Source: Lawsonibacter hominis | Lineage (GTDB): Bacteria > Bacillota > Clostridia > Oscillospirales > Oscillospiraceae | DNA: 64,000 bases | Direction of reading: 5' to 3' | Assembly: GCF_014287895.1 (NCBI RefSeq) | Contig: NZ_JACOPP010000001.1 | Location: forward strand, 1 to 64,000 | The notes under the pieces: generated by a model | What the model saw: the letters and a program-made list of their open reading frames with translations, nothing else | Told to the model about the DNA's origin: nothing | The model's database searches: none | Part shown: in pieces, positions 40,329-49,522 of the stretch | How the letters are laid out: each line of letters starts with the position of its first letter | Position numbering within the stretch: the first letter of the stretch is position 1 | Position numbers and translations under genes: made by a program

Positions 40329-40682
40329 TTATCCGCCCAGCCGCGTCTCCCACTCCGCCTGGCGGAATCCCACCAGCACGAAGTCTTCTCCCACCAGGAT
40401 GGGGCGCTTGACCAGCATCCCGTCGGCGGCCAGCAGGGCCAGCTGCTCTTCCTCGCTCATGCCGCCCAGACGGTCCTTGAGCCCCAGCGCTTTATACTGC
40501 AGGCCGCTGGTGTTGAAAAAACGTTTCAGGGGCAGGGCGCTTATGGCGTGCCAGCGGCGCAGCTCCTCCGCCGTCGGACGCTCCTGCTTGATATCCCGCA
40601 GTTCAAAGGACAGGCCCCGCTCCTCCAGCCAAGCCTTGGCTTTTTGACAGGTGCTGCATTTGGGATAACAGACAAACAGCAT
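40329..40682 (-). CDS. ArsC/Spx-family thioredoxin-fold protein
   Basis: 117-residue protein of the ArsC/Spx/YffB group. N-terminal PKCSTCQKAKAWLEE carries a CxxC redox pair, and RPILVGEDFVLVGFRQ is the usual C-terminal block. It might be an Spx-like regulator or an arsenate-reductase-like protein; the RPILV segment favours the YffB/Spx branch over true ArsC, but no ars genes are nearby and the function stays open. AAGGAGG precedes the ATG at 40682. Confidence 0.85.
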   Translation of the reverse strand: MLFVCYPKCSTCQKAKAWLEERGLSFELRDIKQERPTAEELRRWHAISALPLKRFFNTSGLQYKALGLKDRLGGMSEEEQLALLAADGMLVKRPILVGEDFVLVGFRQAEWETRLGG

Positions 40683-40969
40683 ACCGTTTCCTCCTTGTTC
40701 TGTGTCATCGCGGCCGCCCCGGGCTGCCCGGCATCCTGGGCGCCCCCCTTTTCCTGCGTGGGGGCGGAAGGGCCGCAAGGGGTACGCCGCATCCGCAAGA
40801 CGGCAAAGCCGTCAACGGCTGCGCAGGGAATCCGCCCGGCATCCTGCCCCAGCTCGCCTTCTCCCGGTCCGATCGGGACCATTCGCCCAGGGGATTTGCC
40901 CGGCAAAGCGCCGGTGCTCGGCTTATGCGGTGGCCTGTTTACGCCCGGAGGAGGCGAAGCGAACGCCCC
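40683..40969. other. Intergenic region, no gene seen
   Basis: 287 GC-rich bases between the ArsC/Spx-like gene and rnc. It holds only a small hairpin (GACGGC/GCCGTC near 40800). No open reading frame has a start with a ribosome binding site. Confidence 0.5.
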
Positions 40970-41641
40970 TCACCGGTTCAGCGCTTCGATCGCCGCGCGC
41001 GCGGCGTTCTGCTCCGCCTCTTTTTTGCTGTGGCCCTTGCCCTGGCCTACGGTAGCGCCGTTCAGGTCCACCTCCATGGAGAAGACCTTGGCATGGTCCG
41101 GCCCTTCCGCACCGGTGAGGCGGTAGGTCAGCACCTGACCGCTCTCCCGCTGCACCATCTCCTGCAGGGCCGTCTTATAGTCCCGGCTGGCCCCTTTTTC
41201 CTCCTCCCGGTCCAGGATGAACCGGCGGATGATCTTGCGGGCGGAGCCGATGCCCCCATCCAGGTACACAGCGGCCAGCACGGCCTCCACCGCGTCGGCC
41301 AGGATGGAGGGCCGGGTGCGGCCGCCGCCGGCGTCCTCTCCCTTCCCGAGCTTCAGATAAGCGCCAAGCCCCAACTGCTGGGCCACCTCTACCAGGCTGC
41401 CTTCGCATACCAGGGCCGCGCGGGTCCGGGTCAAGTCTCCCTCAGGCAGGTCCGGGTGGGCGCGGTAAAGGTAGTCGGCCACCACCATGCCCAGCACGGA
41501 ATCTCCCAAAAATTCCAGCCGCTCGTTGCTCTGCATCTCCCGGTCCCGGCTCTCGTTGGCGTAGGAGCTGTGGGTCAGGGCGTTTTCCAGCAGCGCCGGT
41601 TGTTCAAACTGATAGCCCAGCTTTTCTTCCAAGGCTTCCAT
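40970..41641 (-). CDS. rnc: Ribonuclease III
   Basis: 223-residue double-stranded RNA endonuclease that matures rRNA. Signature NERLEFLGDSVLGMVV (catalytic acidic residues), DAVEAVLAAVYLDGG (second acidic site), and a dsRNA-binding domain from about 155 with GKGHSKKEAEQNAARAAI. The ATG at 41641 follows AAAGAGGG. It follows acpP and plsX, the normal order in Firmicutes. Confidence 0.95.
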   Translation of the reverse strand: MEALEEKLGYQFEQPALLENALTHSSYANESRDREMQSNERLEFLGDSVLGMVVADYLYRAHPDLPEGDLTRTRAALVCEGSLVEVAQQLGLGAYLKLGKGEDAGGGRTRPSILADAVEAVLAAVYLDGGIGSARKIIRRFILDREEEKGASRDYKTALQEMVQRESGQVLTYRLTGAEGPDHAKVFSMEVDLNGATVGQGKGHSKKEAEQNAARAAIEALNR

Positions 41642-41663
41642 GCGTGTCCCTCTTTCCTCGAAA

Positions 41664-41695
41664 GCAGAAGCCCCGCTCTGCAGCGGGGCTTCTGC
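41664..41695 (-). terminator. Hairpin between acpP and rnc
   Basis: Perfect 13-bp stem (41664-41676 with 41683-41695), 6-nt loop. On the minus strand it is followed by TTTCG, a weak T run, so it may attenuate and not fully end acpP transcription. Confidence 0.65.
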
Positions 41696-41706
41696 CCATT
41701 CTCTGT

Positions 41707-41940
41707 TCAATCCTCCAGCTTGTCGCTCACATAGCGGACCAGGTCGCTCACGGTGGAGATGCCGGACAGATCCTCTTCCTCCATCTCACCGATGCCGAAC
41801 TCCTCCTCCAGAGCCATGGTGAGCTCCACCACGTCCAGGGAATCGGCCCCCAGGTCCTCAAAGCTGGTGTCCATAGTGATCTCATCCTGTTCGATACCGA
41901 ACTGCTCTGCCAGGATCGAGGCGATTTTCTCAAAGATCAT
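41707..41940 (-). CDS. acpP: Acyl carrier protein
   Basis: 77-residue acidic four-helix carrier. Ser in LGADSLDVVELTMALEE receives the 4'-phosphopantetheine arm. It carries growing acyl chains in type II fatty acid synthesis. It lies between plsX and rnc, the usual Firmicute arrangement. Confidence 0.96.
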   Translation of the reverse strand: MIFEKIASILAEQFGIEQDEITMDTSFEDLGADSLDVVELTMALEEEFGIGEMEEEDLSGISTVSDLVRYVSDKLED

Positions 41941-42033
41941 TACTCATCTACTCCTATCGCTTCCGCCGGCACTGGCGGCGTCGTCATTGCACTATGATAA
42001 TAGGCAAGATTCCACAGCCTGTCAATAGGAAAG

Positions 42034-43071
42034 TCAAATTTTTTCCATTCCGCCTACGGGAAGGCGCATATGCCCGATGTTTTCGGTAATATCCTCGATG
42101 ATGCCGGCCGAAGCGAACGCGGCCGCCTGCCGGATGGCGTTCTTGATGGCGAAGTCGTCGGAGGAGCCGTGGGCCTTGATGACCGGCTTGGAAATGCCCA
42201 CCAGCGCGGTGCCGCCCACCTCGCCCGCGTCCATCAGCTTTTTGAACTGCTTCAGCCCGCCGGAGACCATCAGGGCGGCGAGCTTGGTCAGCAGGCTCTT
42301 TCGGAACATGGCCTTGAGCTGCCTGGCCAAAAATCCGCCGGTCCCTTCCATGGTCTTGAGGAAAATATTGCCGGAGTAGCCGTCGGTGACGATCACGTCC
42401 GCCGCGCCGTAGACCGCCTCGCGGGCCTCCACGTTGCCCACGAAGTGGATGCGCCCCGCCTCGCCCGCCTGCTTGAGCAGGGCGTAGGCCTCCCGCTGCA
42501 GGTCCATGCCCTTGGACTCCTCCACGCCGATGTTCAGCAGGCCCACCTTGGGCTCGGGCCGCCCTAATACCCGCTCGGCGTAGTAAGAGCCCATAAACGC
42601 GAATTGCAGGAGATACTCCGGCGTGCACTCGGCGGTGGCGCCGCAGTCGATGAGTACCGCGCCCCCCGCCCCGGTAGGCACCACTGGGGCCAGGGCCGCC
42701 CGGCGGATCCCGCGGATCCGCTTAACCAGCAGGGTGGCTGCCGACAGGATGGCCCCGGTGCTGCCTGCGGAAACAAACGCGTCGGCGGCCCCGTTCTTCA
42801 GCAGGTTGAGGCCCACGGTCAGGGAGGAGTCCTTCTTTTCCTTGAAGGCGGTGGCCGGATTGTCGCACATCTCCACCACCTCGGAGGCATGGGCGATCTC
42901 CACGCCGGGGGGCAGATCGTCCACGCCGTCTTCCTTGAGTACCTTCAGGATTTCCTCCCCACGGCCGACCAGGACGACCTCTACCCCCAGTTCCCGCACG
43001 GCGCTCAGCGCGCCCCGCACGTTGGAGACGGGCGCGTTGTCCCCGCCCATGGCGTCTACGATGATCTTCAT
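42034..43071 (-). CDS. plsX: Phosphate acyltransferase PlsX
   Basis: 345-residue enzyme transferring acyl groups from acyl-ACP to phosphate, giving acyl-phosphate for phospholipid synthesis. N-terminal IVDAMGGDNAP, substrate-region FVSAGSTGAILSAATLLV, and DVIVTDGYSGNIFLKTMEG are family motifs. The ATG at 43071 follows GAGGGAAG; longer readings lack support. The fapR gene that precedes plsX in Bacillus is absent; an XRE-like gene lies there instead. Confidence 0.95.
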   Translation of the reverse strand: MKIIVDAMGGDNAPVSNVRGALSAVRELGVEVVLVGRGEEILKVLKEDGVDDLPPGVEIAHASEVVEMCDNPATAFKEKKDSSLTVGLNLLKNGAADAFVSAGSTGAILSAATLLVKRIRGIRRAALAPVVPTGAGGAVLIDCGATAECTPEYLLQFAFMGSYYAERVLGRPEPKVGLLNIGVEESKGMDLQREAYALLKQAGEAGRIHFVGNVEAREAVYGAADVIVTDGYSGNIFLKTMEGTGGFLARQLKAMFRKSLLTKLAALMVSGGLKQFKKLMDAGEVGGTALVGISKPVIKAHGSSDDFAIKNAIRQAAAFASAGIIEDITENIGHMRLPVGGMEKI

Positions 43072-43169
43072 GCAACTTCCCTCTTTCGTTTGTCTTGGTC
43101 CGTTCCGGAGACGCGCCTTCGGCGGACGGCCGCATCCCCCCTCCGCGGGGCGGTTCCGGGCGCGGGCCG

Positions 43170-43432
43170 TCACAGCTTCAAGGCGCGTGGTTCATCCGTC
43201 AGCCCCAGGAGATAATCCGCGGTAACGTTATAATGCTCACAGGGCAGGGCAAGTCGTGCCAAGGTGGTTGCCCCCTCCCCCATTTTCCATTTCACCCATT
43301 TGATTGGGGGACACTCCAAGCAATTCAGCCAGCGTTTTCTGTGTCTCTCCTGCATGATTTCGAACCTTTCGCAGGCGCAAGCCAAACAATTCGTTGCGGT
43401 ACAGAGCAATTCGCCTCTTGGTATGCCCAATA
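43170..43432 (-). pseudogene. XRE-family regulator with a frameshift in a G tract
   Basis: One frame reads LFGLRLRKVRNHAGETQKTL then AELLGVSPNQMGEMENG, a typical XRE helix-turn-helix. The C-terminal part EHYNVTADYLLGLTDEP, the usual XRE tail, is in another frame. The break is at the tract CCCCCTCCCCC (43271-43281, plus strand). One G fewer in the first run of the coding strand would restore a single frame. No ATG starts the first frame. It may be a pseudogene, a phase-variable gene or a read error. Divergent from the small gene at 43475. Confidence 0.65.
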
Positions 43433-43474
43433 AACCCGCGTATATTGATATCACGGTTTTATTGGGTTGATTAT

Positions 43475-43726
43475 ATGACTTCTCTTCTTCCCGAACTCTT
43501 TCTGCTGGAACAGGAGCGCGGCGCATTGGGTTACCGTTCCCTCTCCGGCTGGCCGGAAGGCCGACAGCGTCTCATCGCCTATCTGGACCGGCTGGAGAGC
43601 AAACAGGCCGACGAGCTGATGGACCCGTTCTCCGCCCAATACGCGCTGGAGGAAGAAGCCTGTTTCCGCCACGGCTTCCGTCTGGCAGGCCGGCTGCTGG
43701 GGGAGTCGTTCTCCGCCGGATCGTGA
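43475..43726 (+). CDS. Small protein, DUF6809-like
   Basis: 83-residue acidic helical protein. The ending EEEACFRHGFRLAGRLLGESF matches, in its FxxGFRLxxRL core, small Firmicute proteins often found divergent from an XRE regulator. The ATG at 43475 is chosen because the spacer to the regulator lies just before it; its ribosome binding site is weak. Function is unknown; the pairing suggests a regulator-linked partner. Confidence 0.6.
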   Translation: MTSLLPELFLLEQERGALGYRSLSGWPEGRQRLIAYLDRLESKQADELMDPFSAQYALEEEACFRHGFRLAGRLLGESFSAGS

Positions 43727-43813
43727 CCGTTCCATTTTATCCTCAAACGCCCGGCTTGTCCAGCGCCTCTGGGGGATGCGCCTTGCTCCCGCCCGCAGGG
43801 CAAGCGGGGCGGC

Positions 43814-45118
43814 CTACCGCCAATCCAGGCCGTCCAGCGCCTCCAGGGCTCGCCGGGACAGCTCGGCGTTCTTGTTCCGCTTGCCCTTGACCCGGTAGCC
43901 AAGGGGCGGAATAATGCCGAAATTCACGTTCATGGGTTGGAAGTCCGTGACGCTTTCATTGCTCACATAGAGCGCCAGGGCCCCCACGGCGGTCTCCGGT
44001 GGGAAATCCACCGGGGGCCTGCCTTCCAGCCGCCGGGCCAGCTCCACCGCCGCTAGGAAGCCGGAGGCGGTGGACTCCACATACCCCTCCACGCCGGTGA
44101 TCTGCCCGGCGAAGCAGATGCGCGGTTGCTTCTTCACCCGGTAGTACCGGTCCAGCAGCCGGGGGGAGTCCAGATAGGTGTTGCGGTGCATGACGCCGTA
44201 GCGGACGAACTCGGCGTTTCTCAGGGCGGGGATCATGGAGAACACCCGCTTCTGCTCCGGCCATTTCAGGTGGGTCTGGAAGCCCACCAGGTTGTAGATC
44301 GTGCCGTCGGCGTTGTCCCGGCGCAGCTGCACCACGGCGAAGGGCTCCCGCCCCGTCTTCGGGTCCCGGAGGCCACGGGGCTTCAGGGGGCCGTAGCACA
44401 GGGTCTGCTTGCCCCGCCGTGCCATCACCTCCACGGGCATGCAGCCTTCAAAGACGCCGCTGTCCTCAAACCCGTGGACCTCCGCCTCACGGGCGGCGCA
44501 CAGCTCGGTCCAGAACGCATCGTACTCCTCCTCCGTCATGGGGCAGTTGATGTAGTCCGGGGTGCCCCTGTCGTAGCGGGAGGCAAAAAAGGCGCTGTCC
44601 ATATCCACGCTCTCAAAGGTGACCAGGGGGGCGGCGGCGTCGAAGAAGTTGAGGTAATGGCTCTCTGGGAAGAAGTCCCGGATGGCCTGGGCCAGCGGGT
44701 CGGAGGTGAGGGGCCCGGAGGCCACGATCACGTTCCCCTCCGGAGGCAGGGCGGTGACCTCCCCCTGTGCCACGCGGATCAGCGGATGGCTGCGGATCTT
44801 CTCGGTAACGGACCGGGCAAAGCCGTGGCGGTCCACCGCCAGGGCCCCGCCCGCCTCCACCCGGTGCGCGTCGGCACAGGCGAGGATCAGGGAGCCCATC
44901 CGCCGCAGCTCCTCCTTCAAAAGGCCCACCGCATTTTCCAGCTGGTCGGAGCGCAGGGAATTGGAGCAGACCAGCTCTCCAAACCAGGGGGTATGATGGG
45001 CAGGGGTCATTTGGGCGGGCTTCATCTCGCGCAGCTCCACGGGGAAGCCCCGCCAGGCCAGCTGCCAGGCGGCTTCGGACCCCGCCAGGCCCGCGCCGAT
45101 CACGATGACTGGTTCCAT
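43814..45118 (-). CDS. trmFO: Folate-dependent tRNA (uracil-5-)-methyltransferase TrmFO
   Basis: 434-residue flavoprotein that methylates U54 of tRNA using methylenetetrahydrofolate and NADPH. It has the FAD-binding VIGAGLAGSEAAWQLA at the N-terminus, HHTPWFGELVCSNSLRSDQ, and AGQITGVEGYVESTASGF near the C-terminus. The ATG at 45118 follows AAAGGAG. It follows topA and dprA as in many Firmicutes. Confidence 0.94.
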   Translation of the reverse strand: MEPVIVIGAGLAGSEAAWQLAWRGFPVELREMKPAQMTPAHHTPWFGELVCSNSLRSDQLENAVGLLKEELRRMGSLILACADAHRVEAGGALAVDRHGFARSVTEKIRSHPLIRVAQGEVTALPPEGNVIVASGPLTSDPLAQAIRDFFPESHYLNFFDAAAPLVTFESVDMDSAFFASRYDRGTPDYINCPMTEEEYDAFWTELCAAREAEVHGFEDSGVFEGCMPVEVMARRGKQTLCYGPLKPRGLRDPKTGREPFAVVQLRRDNADGTIYNLVGFQTHLKWPEQKRVFSMIPALRNAEFVRYGVMHRNTYLDSPRLLDRYYRVKKQPRICFAGQITGVEGYVESTASGFLAAVELARRLEGRPPVDFPPETAVGALALYVSNESVTDFQPMNVNFGIIPPLGYRVKGKRNKNAELSRRALEALDGLDWR

Positions 45119-45160
45119 GTGTTCTCCTTTGGCCTTGCCCGGCATCCGCGCCGGGCTGCG

Positions 45161-47434
45161 TCAGGCCTCTTTTTTCGTCCGGGCGGCGGGCTTTTTGGCC
45201 GCCGCCTTCGCTTTGGCCGGCGTTTTGCGGGCGGCCGTTTTTGCGGGCGGCTTCTTCTCCTCCCGGGGAGGCGCGCCTTCCGCGGGGCTCTCCGCGGCCT
45301 CGGCGGTCTTCTTCTTATAGCCCCGCTGGTCCTCGGGCAGGAAATTGGGGCACGCGGGGTTGATGCAGAAGGGCTTCTTAAAGCCCCGGCCCGACTTTTT
45401 GAACAGGGTCTGGCCGCACGCGGGGCAATTCTCCTTCACCGGTACGTCCCAGGTCATGAAGTCGCACTTCTTCGCCTCATCCTTGCTGGAGTTGAACTCG
45501 CAGCCGTAATAGGCATAGCCCCGCTTGGAGGTCTTTTTCAGGATGCGGCCCCCGCATTTGGGACACTTGCCGGGCATCTCGATGACGATGGGCTGGGTGT
45601 GGTCGCATTCCGGCCAGCCGGGGCAGGCCAAAAAGCGCCCGAACCGTCCGGACTTATACACCAGATTGCGCCCGCACTTGGGACAGATCACGTCGGACAC
45701 CTCGTCGGGGACCTTGATGCGCTCCCCGTCCAGGTCCTGCTCCGCCTTTTTGAGTTCCTGTTCAAAGCCGCCGTAAAATTGGGACAGCAGGCTCTTCCAG
45801 TCCACCTTTCCGGCCTCCACCTCGTCCAGCTGCTCCTCCATGTGAGCGGTAAAGGCGGTGTCCACGATGTCGGTAAACTTATCCTTCATCAAACCCGTGA
45901 CCACCTCCCCCAGCGGGGTGGTGCGCAGGTATTTGCCCTCCTTGACCACGTACTCGCGATCCATGATGGTGGAGATGGTGGGCGCGTAGGTGGACGGGCG
46001 GCCGATCCCCTTCTCCTCCAGCGCCTTGACCAGGGTGGCCTCGGTATACCGGGTGGGCGGCTGGGTGAAGTGCTGCTCCCGGTCGCTTTTGAGCAGCCTG
46101 AGTCCTTCCCCCTCCCGCAGGTCGGGCAGGGGGGACTGCGGCGCCTCCTCGTCTTCGTCTCTTCCCTCCACGTACACGGCGGTATAGCCGGAAAACTTGA
46201 GGGCGGAATGGTTGGCCCGGAAGGTGTAGCCGGCGCTCTCCACCTCGATGGCGACGCTGTCGTACACGGCGCTTGCCATCTGGCAGGCCAAAAAGCGGCT
46301 CCAGATCAGCTTGTAGAGCCGGTACTGCTCGGCCGTCAGGTCCTTTCGGATATCCTCGGGAGTCAGGCGCACGTCGGAGGGCCGGATGGCCTCGTGAGCG
46401 TCCTGGGCGCCGGACTTGGTCTTGTAGACCCGCGGCTTGCCGGGATAGTAATCCGAACCATACCGGGCCAGAATAAAATCCCGTGCGGCGGCGGTCGCCT
46501 CGTCGGACAGGCGCAGGGAGTCGGTACGCATATAGGTGATCAGGCCCACGGTGCCCTCCCCCTCCAGATCCACGCCCTCATAGAGCTGCTGGGCGACGGA
46601 CATGGTCCGCCGGGGCGTCATGTTCAGCTTGCGGGAGGCCTCCTGCTGAAGGGTGGAAGTGATGAAGGGGGGCGCCGGGTTGCGCTGTTTGTCCTGCCGC
46701 TTGACGCCGCGGACGGTAAAGGGCGCGGCCTGGACCGCCTGGGCCACGGCCGTGACCGCGTCCTCGCTGTTCAGTTCCATCTTCTTGTCCCGGCCGTAAA
46801 AGGCGGCCTTGAACCGGCCCAGATTGGGCGCCACGCGCTCCAGTTCCACGTCCAGGGACCAGTATTCCTGGGGCACAAAGGCGCGGATCTCCGCTTCCCG
46901 CTCGCACACCAGCCGGGTGGCCACCGACTGCACCCGCCCGGCCGACAGGCCCCGGCGGATCTTTTTCCACAGCAGAGGCGAGATCTGATAGCCCACCAGC
47001 CGGTCCAGCACCCGCCGCGCCTGCTGGGCGTTGACCAGATCCATGTCCAGCGCCCGGGGATGGGCGATGGAGTCCCCCACCACCTTTTTGGTAATCTCAT
47101 TGAAGGTCACCCGGTAGGTCTTCTCATCACTCAGTCCCAGCATCTCCTTAAGATGCCAGGAAATGGCCTCGCCTTCCCGGTCCGGGTCGGTGGCCAGAAA
47201 GACTTTTTCACTTTTCTTGGCGCTCTTTTTCAGGTCGTCGATGACCTCTTCCTTGCCCTTGATGGGCTGGTAATCCAGCGCGAAGCCGCGCTCCACATCC
47301 ACGCCGATCTTGCTTTTCGGCAGATCCCGCACATGGCCCATGGAGGCCTTGACCTCATACCCGGGGCCCAGATATTTACCGATGGTCTTGGCCTTTGCCG
47401 GAGACTCCACGATCACCAGATTCGATTTCGCCAC
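45161..47434 (-). CDS. topA: DNA topoisomerase I
   Basis: 757-residue type IA topoisomerase relaxing negative supercoils. Toprim start LVIVESPAKAKTIGKYL, acidic triad in LATDPDREGEAISWHL, active-site Tyr in GLITYMRTDSLRLS. Three zinc-ribbon modules lie in the C-terminus (CPKCGRNLVYKSGRFG, CPKCGGRILKK, CPACGQTLFKK), then an Ala/Lys-rich tail of about 50 residues. The start is GTG at 47434 behind AAAGGAG. Confidence 0.95.
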   Translation of the reverse strand: MAKSNLVIVESPAKAKTIGKYLGPGYEVKASMGHVRDLPKSKIGVDVERGFALDYQPIKGKEEVIDDLKKSAKKSEKVFLATDPDREGEAISWHLKEMLGLSDEKTYRVTFNEITKKVVGDSIAHPRALDMDLVNAQQARRVLDRLVGYQISPLLWKKIRRGLSAGRVQSVATRLVCEREAEIRAFVPQEYWSLDVELERVAPNLGRFKAAFYGRDKKMELNSEDAVTAVAQAVQAAPFTVRGVKRQDKQRNPAPPFITSTLQQEASRKLNMTPRRTMSVAQQLYEGVDLEGEGTVGLITYMRTDSLRLSDEATAAARDFILARYGSDYYPGKPRVYKTKSGAQDAHEAIRPSDVRLTPEDIRKDLTAEQYRLYKLIWSRFLACQMASAVYDSVAIEVESAGYTFRANHSALKFSGYTAVYVEGRDEDEEAPQSPLPDLREGEGLRLLKSDREQHFTQPPTRYTEATLVKALEEKGIGRPSTYAPTISTIMDREYVVKEGKYLRTTPLGEVVTGLMKDKFTDIVDTAFTAHMEEQLDEVEAGKVDWKSLLSQFYGGFEQELKKAEQDLDGERIKVPDEVSDVICPKCGRNLVYKSGRFGRFLACPGWPECDHTQPIVIEMPGKCPKCGGRILKKTSKRGYAYYGCEFNSSKDEAKKCDFMTWDVPVKENCPACGQTLFKKSGRGFKKPFCINPACPNFLPEDQRGYKKKTAEAAESPAEGAPPREEKKPPAKTAARKTPAKAKAAAKKPAARTKKEA

Positions 47435-47502
47435 AACTGTATGCTCCTTTATCCGACCTTGCCGGTCCATTTGGGATTGGGGCCGGTCCGACGTCGGCTC
47501 CT

Positions 47503-48723
47503 CTAGTCTTCCGCAAAGCGGACGGCAGCCGTGAACCGCTTGCCCGGAAGTTCTTTGATATAGCCCCCGGCCTGGAGAAGGGTCAGGGCGGTATTCACCC
47601 GCCGGGCCGGGATCTCGGTGCGTCCCACGATCTCGTCGGGGACCAGCGTGTGTTCGCTCAACAGCCAGAAGATCTCACGCTGCTCATCCCCCATGGCGTC
47701 CAGCGCGGACCGGGGCGCCGCCGGCAGCCCCTGCGCCGCTTCCTCCGCCGGGGCGGCTTCCGGCTCCCGCGCCGCATCGGGGGCGGCGGACAGCCGCTGC
47801 GCCGCCTCCTCCCGGGTCAGCGGGACGCTCCCGTGCAGTTTATGGGGAAACCTGGCTTCATATTCCGCCAGGATGTCCCGGGCCGAGCGCACCAGCTTGG
47901 CCTCTCCTTTGGAGATGAGGGAGTTGGTGCCTGCGCTCATGGGGGCGTCCGCCGGTCCGGGGACGGCGAATACGTCCCGGCTCTGGTCCAGGGCCCTGCG
48001 GGCGGTGACCAGGGTGCCGCTGCGCTCCTCGGAGGCCTCCACCGCCACCACGCCCAGGGACAACCCGCTGATGATGCGGTTGCGGACGGGGAAGTGCCAG
48101 CCCTCCACACCGGTGCCCGGCGGAAATTCCGAGATCAGCGCCCCGGCGGCGGCCACATCCTCATAGAGCCACTGATTCTGGGCGGGATAGACCACGTCCA
48201 CCCCGTTGCCCAGCACGGAGACGACCTGCCCGCCCCCCTGAAGCGCGCCCCGCAGAGAAGCCGTATCGATCCCCTGGGCGATGCCCGAGACCACCAGCGC
48301 GCCCGCCCGGGCCAATTCCAGCCCCAGGCGGCCTGCCATGGCCTGCCCGTAGGGGGTACACTTGCGCGCGCCCACCATACCGATGGCCAGCTCCTCATCA
48401 AAGCGGAACTGCCTTCCCCGGCCATAGAGCACCAGAGGATAATCCCCGATCTGGAGCAGCCGCTCCGGGTAAGCCGCGTCCTGACAGGTCAAAAGCCAGA
48501 TCCCCTGCCGGTCACAGTCGGCCAGGATCTGTTCCGTCCGGTCCAGGTTCTTGTCCCGCAGCGCGTTTTTCAATCCGCCGGGCAGGCCCAGCAGGTCGTA
48601 CTCCGAGGGGTCGGCAAAATAAGCCGCCTCCGCACTGCCGAACTGCTCCAACAGCGCCGCGGCCCGTTCCGGCCGGAGATAGGGCCGGGTCGTGAGCCAA
48701 AGCAGATACTGCAATGCCGCCAT
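47503..48723 (-). CDS. dprA: DNA processing protein DprA
   Basis: 406-residue protein loading RecA on incoming single-stranded DNA in transformation. N-terminal helical region, Rossmann-like core with MVGARKCTPYGQAMAG and VSGIAQGIDTASLRGAL and VRNRIISGLS, an Ala/Glu-rich linker (about 305-340) and a C-terminal winged helix (about 345-406). AAGGAGGTG precedes the ATG. Next to topA, as is usual. Its presence does not by itself prove natural competence. Confidence 0.93.
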   Translation of the reverse strand: MAALQYLLWLTTRPYLRPERAAALLEQFGSAEAAYFADPSEYDLLGLPGGLKNALRDKNLDRTEQILADCDRQGIWLLTCQDAAYPERLLQIGDYPLVLYGRGRQFRFDEELAIGMVGARKCTPYGQAMAGRLGLELARAGALVVSGIAQGIDTASLRGALQGGGQVVSVLGNGVDVVYPAQNQWLYEDVAAAGALISEFPPGTGVEGWHFPVRNRIISGLSLGVVAVEASEERSGTLVTARRALDQSRDVFAVPGPADAPMSAGTNSLISKGEAKLVRSARDILAEYEARFPHKLHGSVPLTREEAAQRLSAAPDAAREPEAAPAEEAAQGLPAAPRSALDAMGDEQREIFWLLSEHTLVPDEIVGRTEIPARRVNTALTLLQAGGYIKELPGKRFTAAVRFAED

Positions 48724-48754
48724 CCGGCCGCACCTCCTTCGTTGCTTTCCGAAT

Positions 48755-49513
48755 CTACCGCCAGCCCTCCCACAGCACCACGGCGGCCGCGGCCGCGGCG
48801 TTGAGCGACTCGCAGCGCTCCCGCATGGGGATCTTCAGGGTCTTTTCACACATTTCCAGCGCCTGCCGGGACACGCCCCGGCCCTCGCTGCCGATGATCA
48901 CCGCCGCCCGGCCCAGCGCAGCGCCGCGCACGTCTTCCGTATCCGAACGCAGGGCGGTGGCGTACAGCGGAATCCCGGCGGCGTCCAGCAGGGGTTTCAG
49001 ACGCTCCCACCCCGTCTCCCACACCGGCAGCCGGAAACAGGCCCCCATCGTGGAGCGGATGGTCTTGGGGGAAAAGGGATCGGCGCAGCCGTCGATCAAA
49101 AACAGCCCGGCGGCCCCGAAGGCGTCGGCCGTGCGCCAGACGGTGCCCACGTTGCCCGGGTCCTGCAGGCCGTCCAGCACCAGGTACCGCCCCGGCTCCA
49201 GCCGCTCCGGCGGCGCCAGCGGCGGCATGCGGCACAGGCACAGCACCCCCTGGGGCGCGTCTACCGTGGACACCGCCCGAAGCAGGTCTTCGGGCACCTC
49301 CACCTGTCTGGCCTGCGCCGGAGGCGCAAACGGCAGCGTAAAGTTCCGGGCCCGGACCAGCACCTCGATCTCCGCGCCCCACCGGACGGCCTCTTCCGCC
49401 AGCTTCACGCCCTCACAGAGAAAGACCCCCTCGCGCCTGCGCAGGCTCCGGTCTCCGCCCAGCTTCCGCAGGCGGGCAATCAGCGGATTTTGACGGCTGG
49501 TGATTTGCTCCAT
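48755..49513 (-). CDS. SpoU/TrmH-family RNA 2'-O-methyltransferase
   Basis: 252-residue SPOUT methyltransferase. N-terminal substrate-binding domain (about 1-95), then the knotted domain with motif 1 GLQDPGNVGTVWRTADAFG, motif 2 VIIGSEGRGVSRQ, motif 3 IPMRERCESLNAAAAAAVV. Likely rRNA target (RlmB/TsnR-like). It lies 9 bp before the ktrA gene stop region on the same strand and follows it in transcription. Confidence 0.92.
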   Translation of the reverse strand: MEQITSRQNPLIARLRKLGGDRSLRRREGVFLCEGVKLAEEAVRWGAEIEVLVRARNFTLPFAPPAQARQVEVPEDLLRAVSTVDAPQGVLCLCRMPPLAPPERLEPGRYLVLDGLQDPGNVGTVWRTADAFGAAGLFLIDGCADPFSPKTIRSTMGACFRLPVWETGWERLKPLLDAAGIPLYATALRSDTEDVRGAALGRAAVIIGSEGRGVSRQALEMCEKTLKIPMRERCESLNAAAAAAVVLWEGWR

Positions 49514-49522
49514 ACGACACCT

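Noticed and set aside
44126..47506. 1126-codon plus-strand frame opposite trmFO and topA
   Set aside because: It is antisense to two housekeeping genes and has low-complexity His/Gly/Leu composition.
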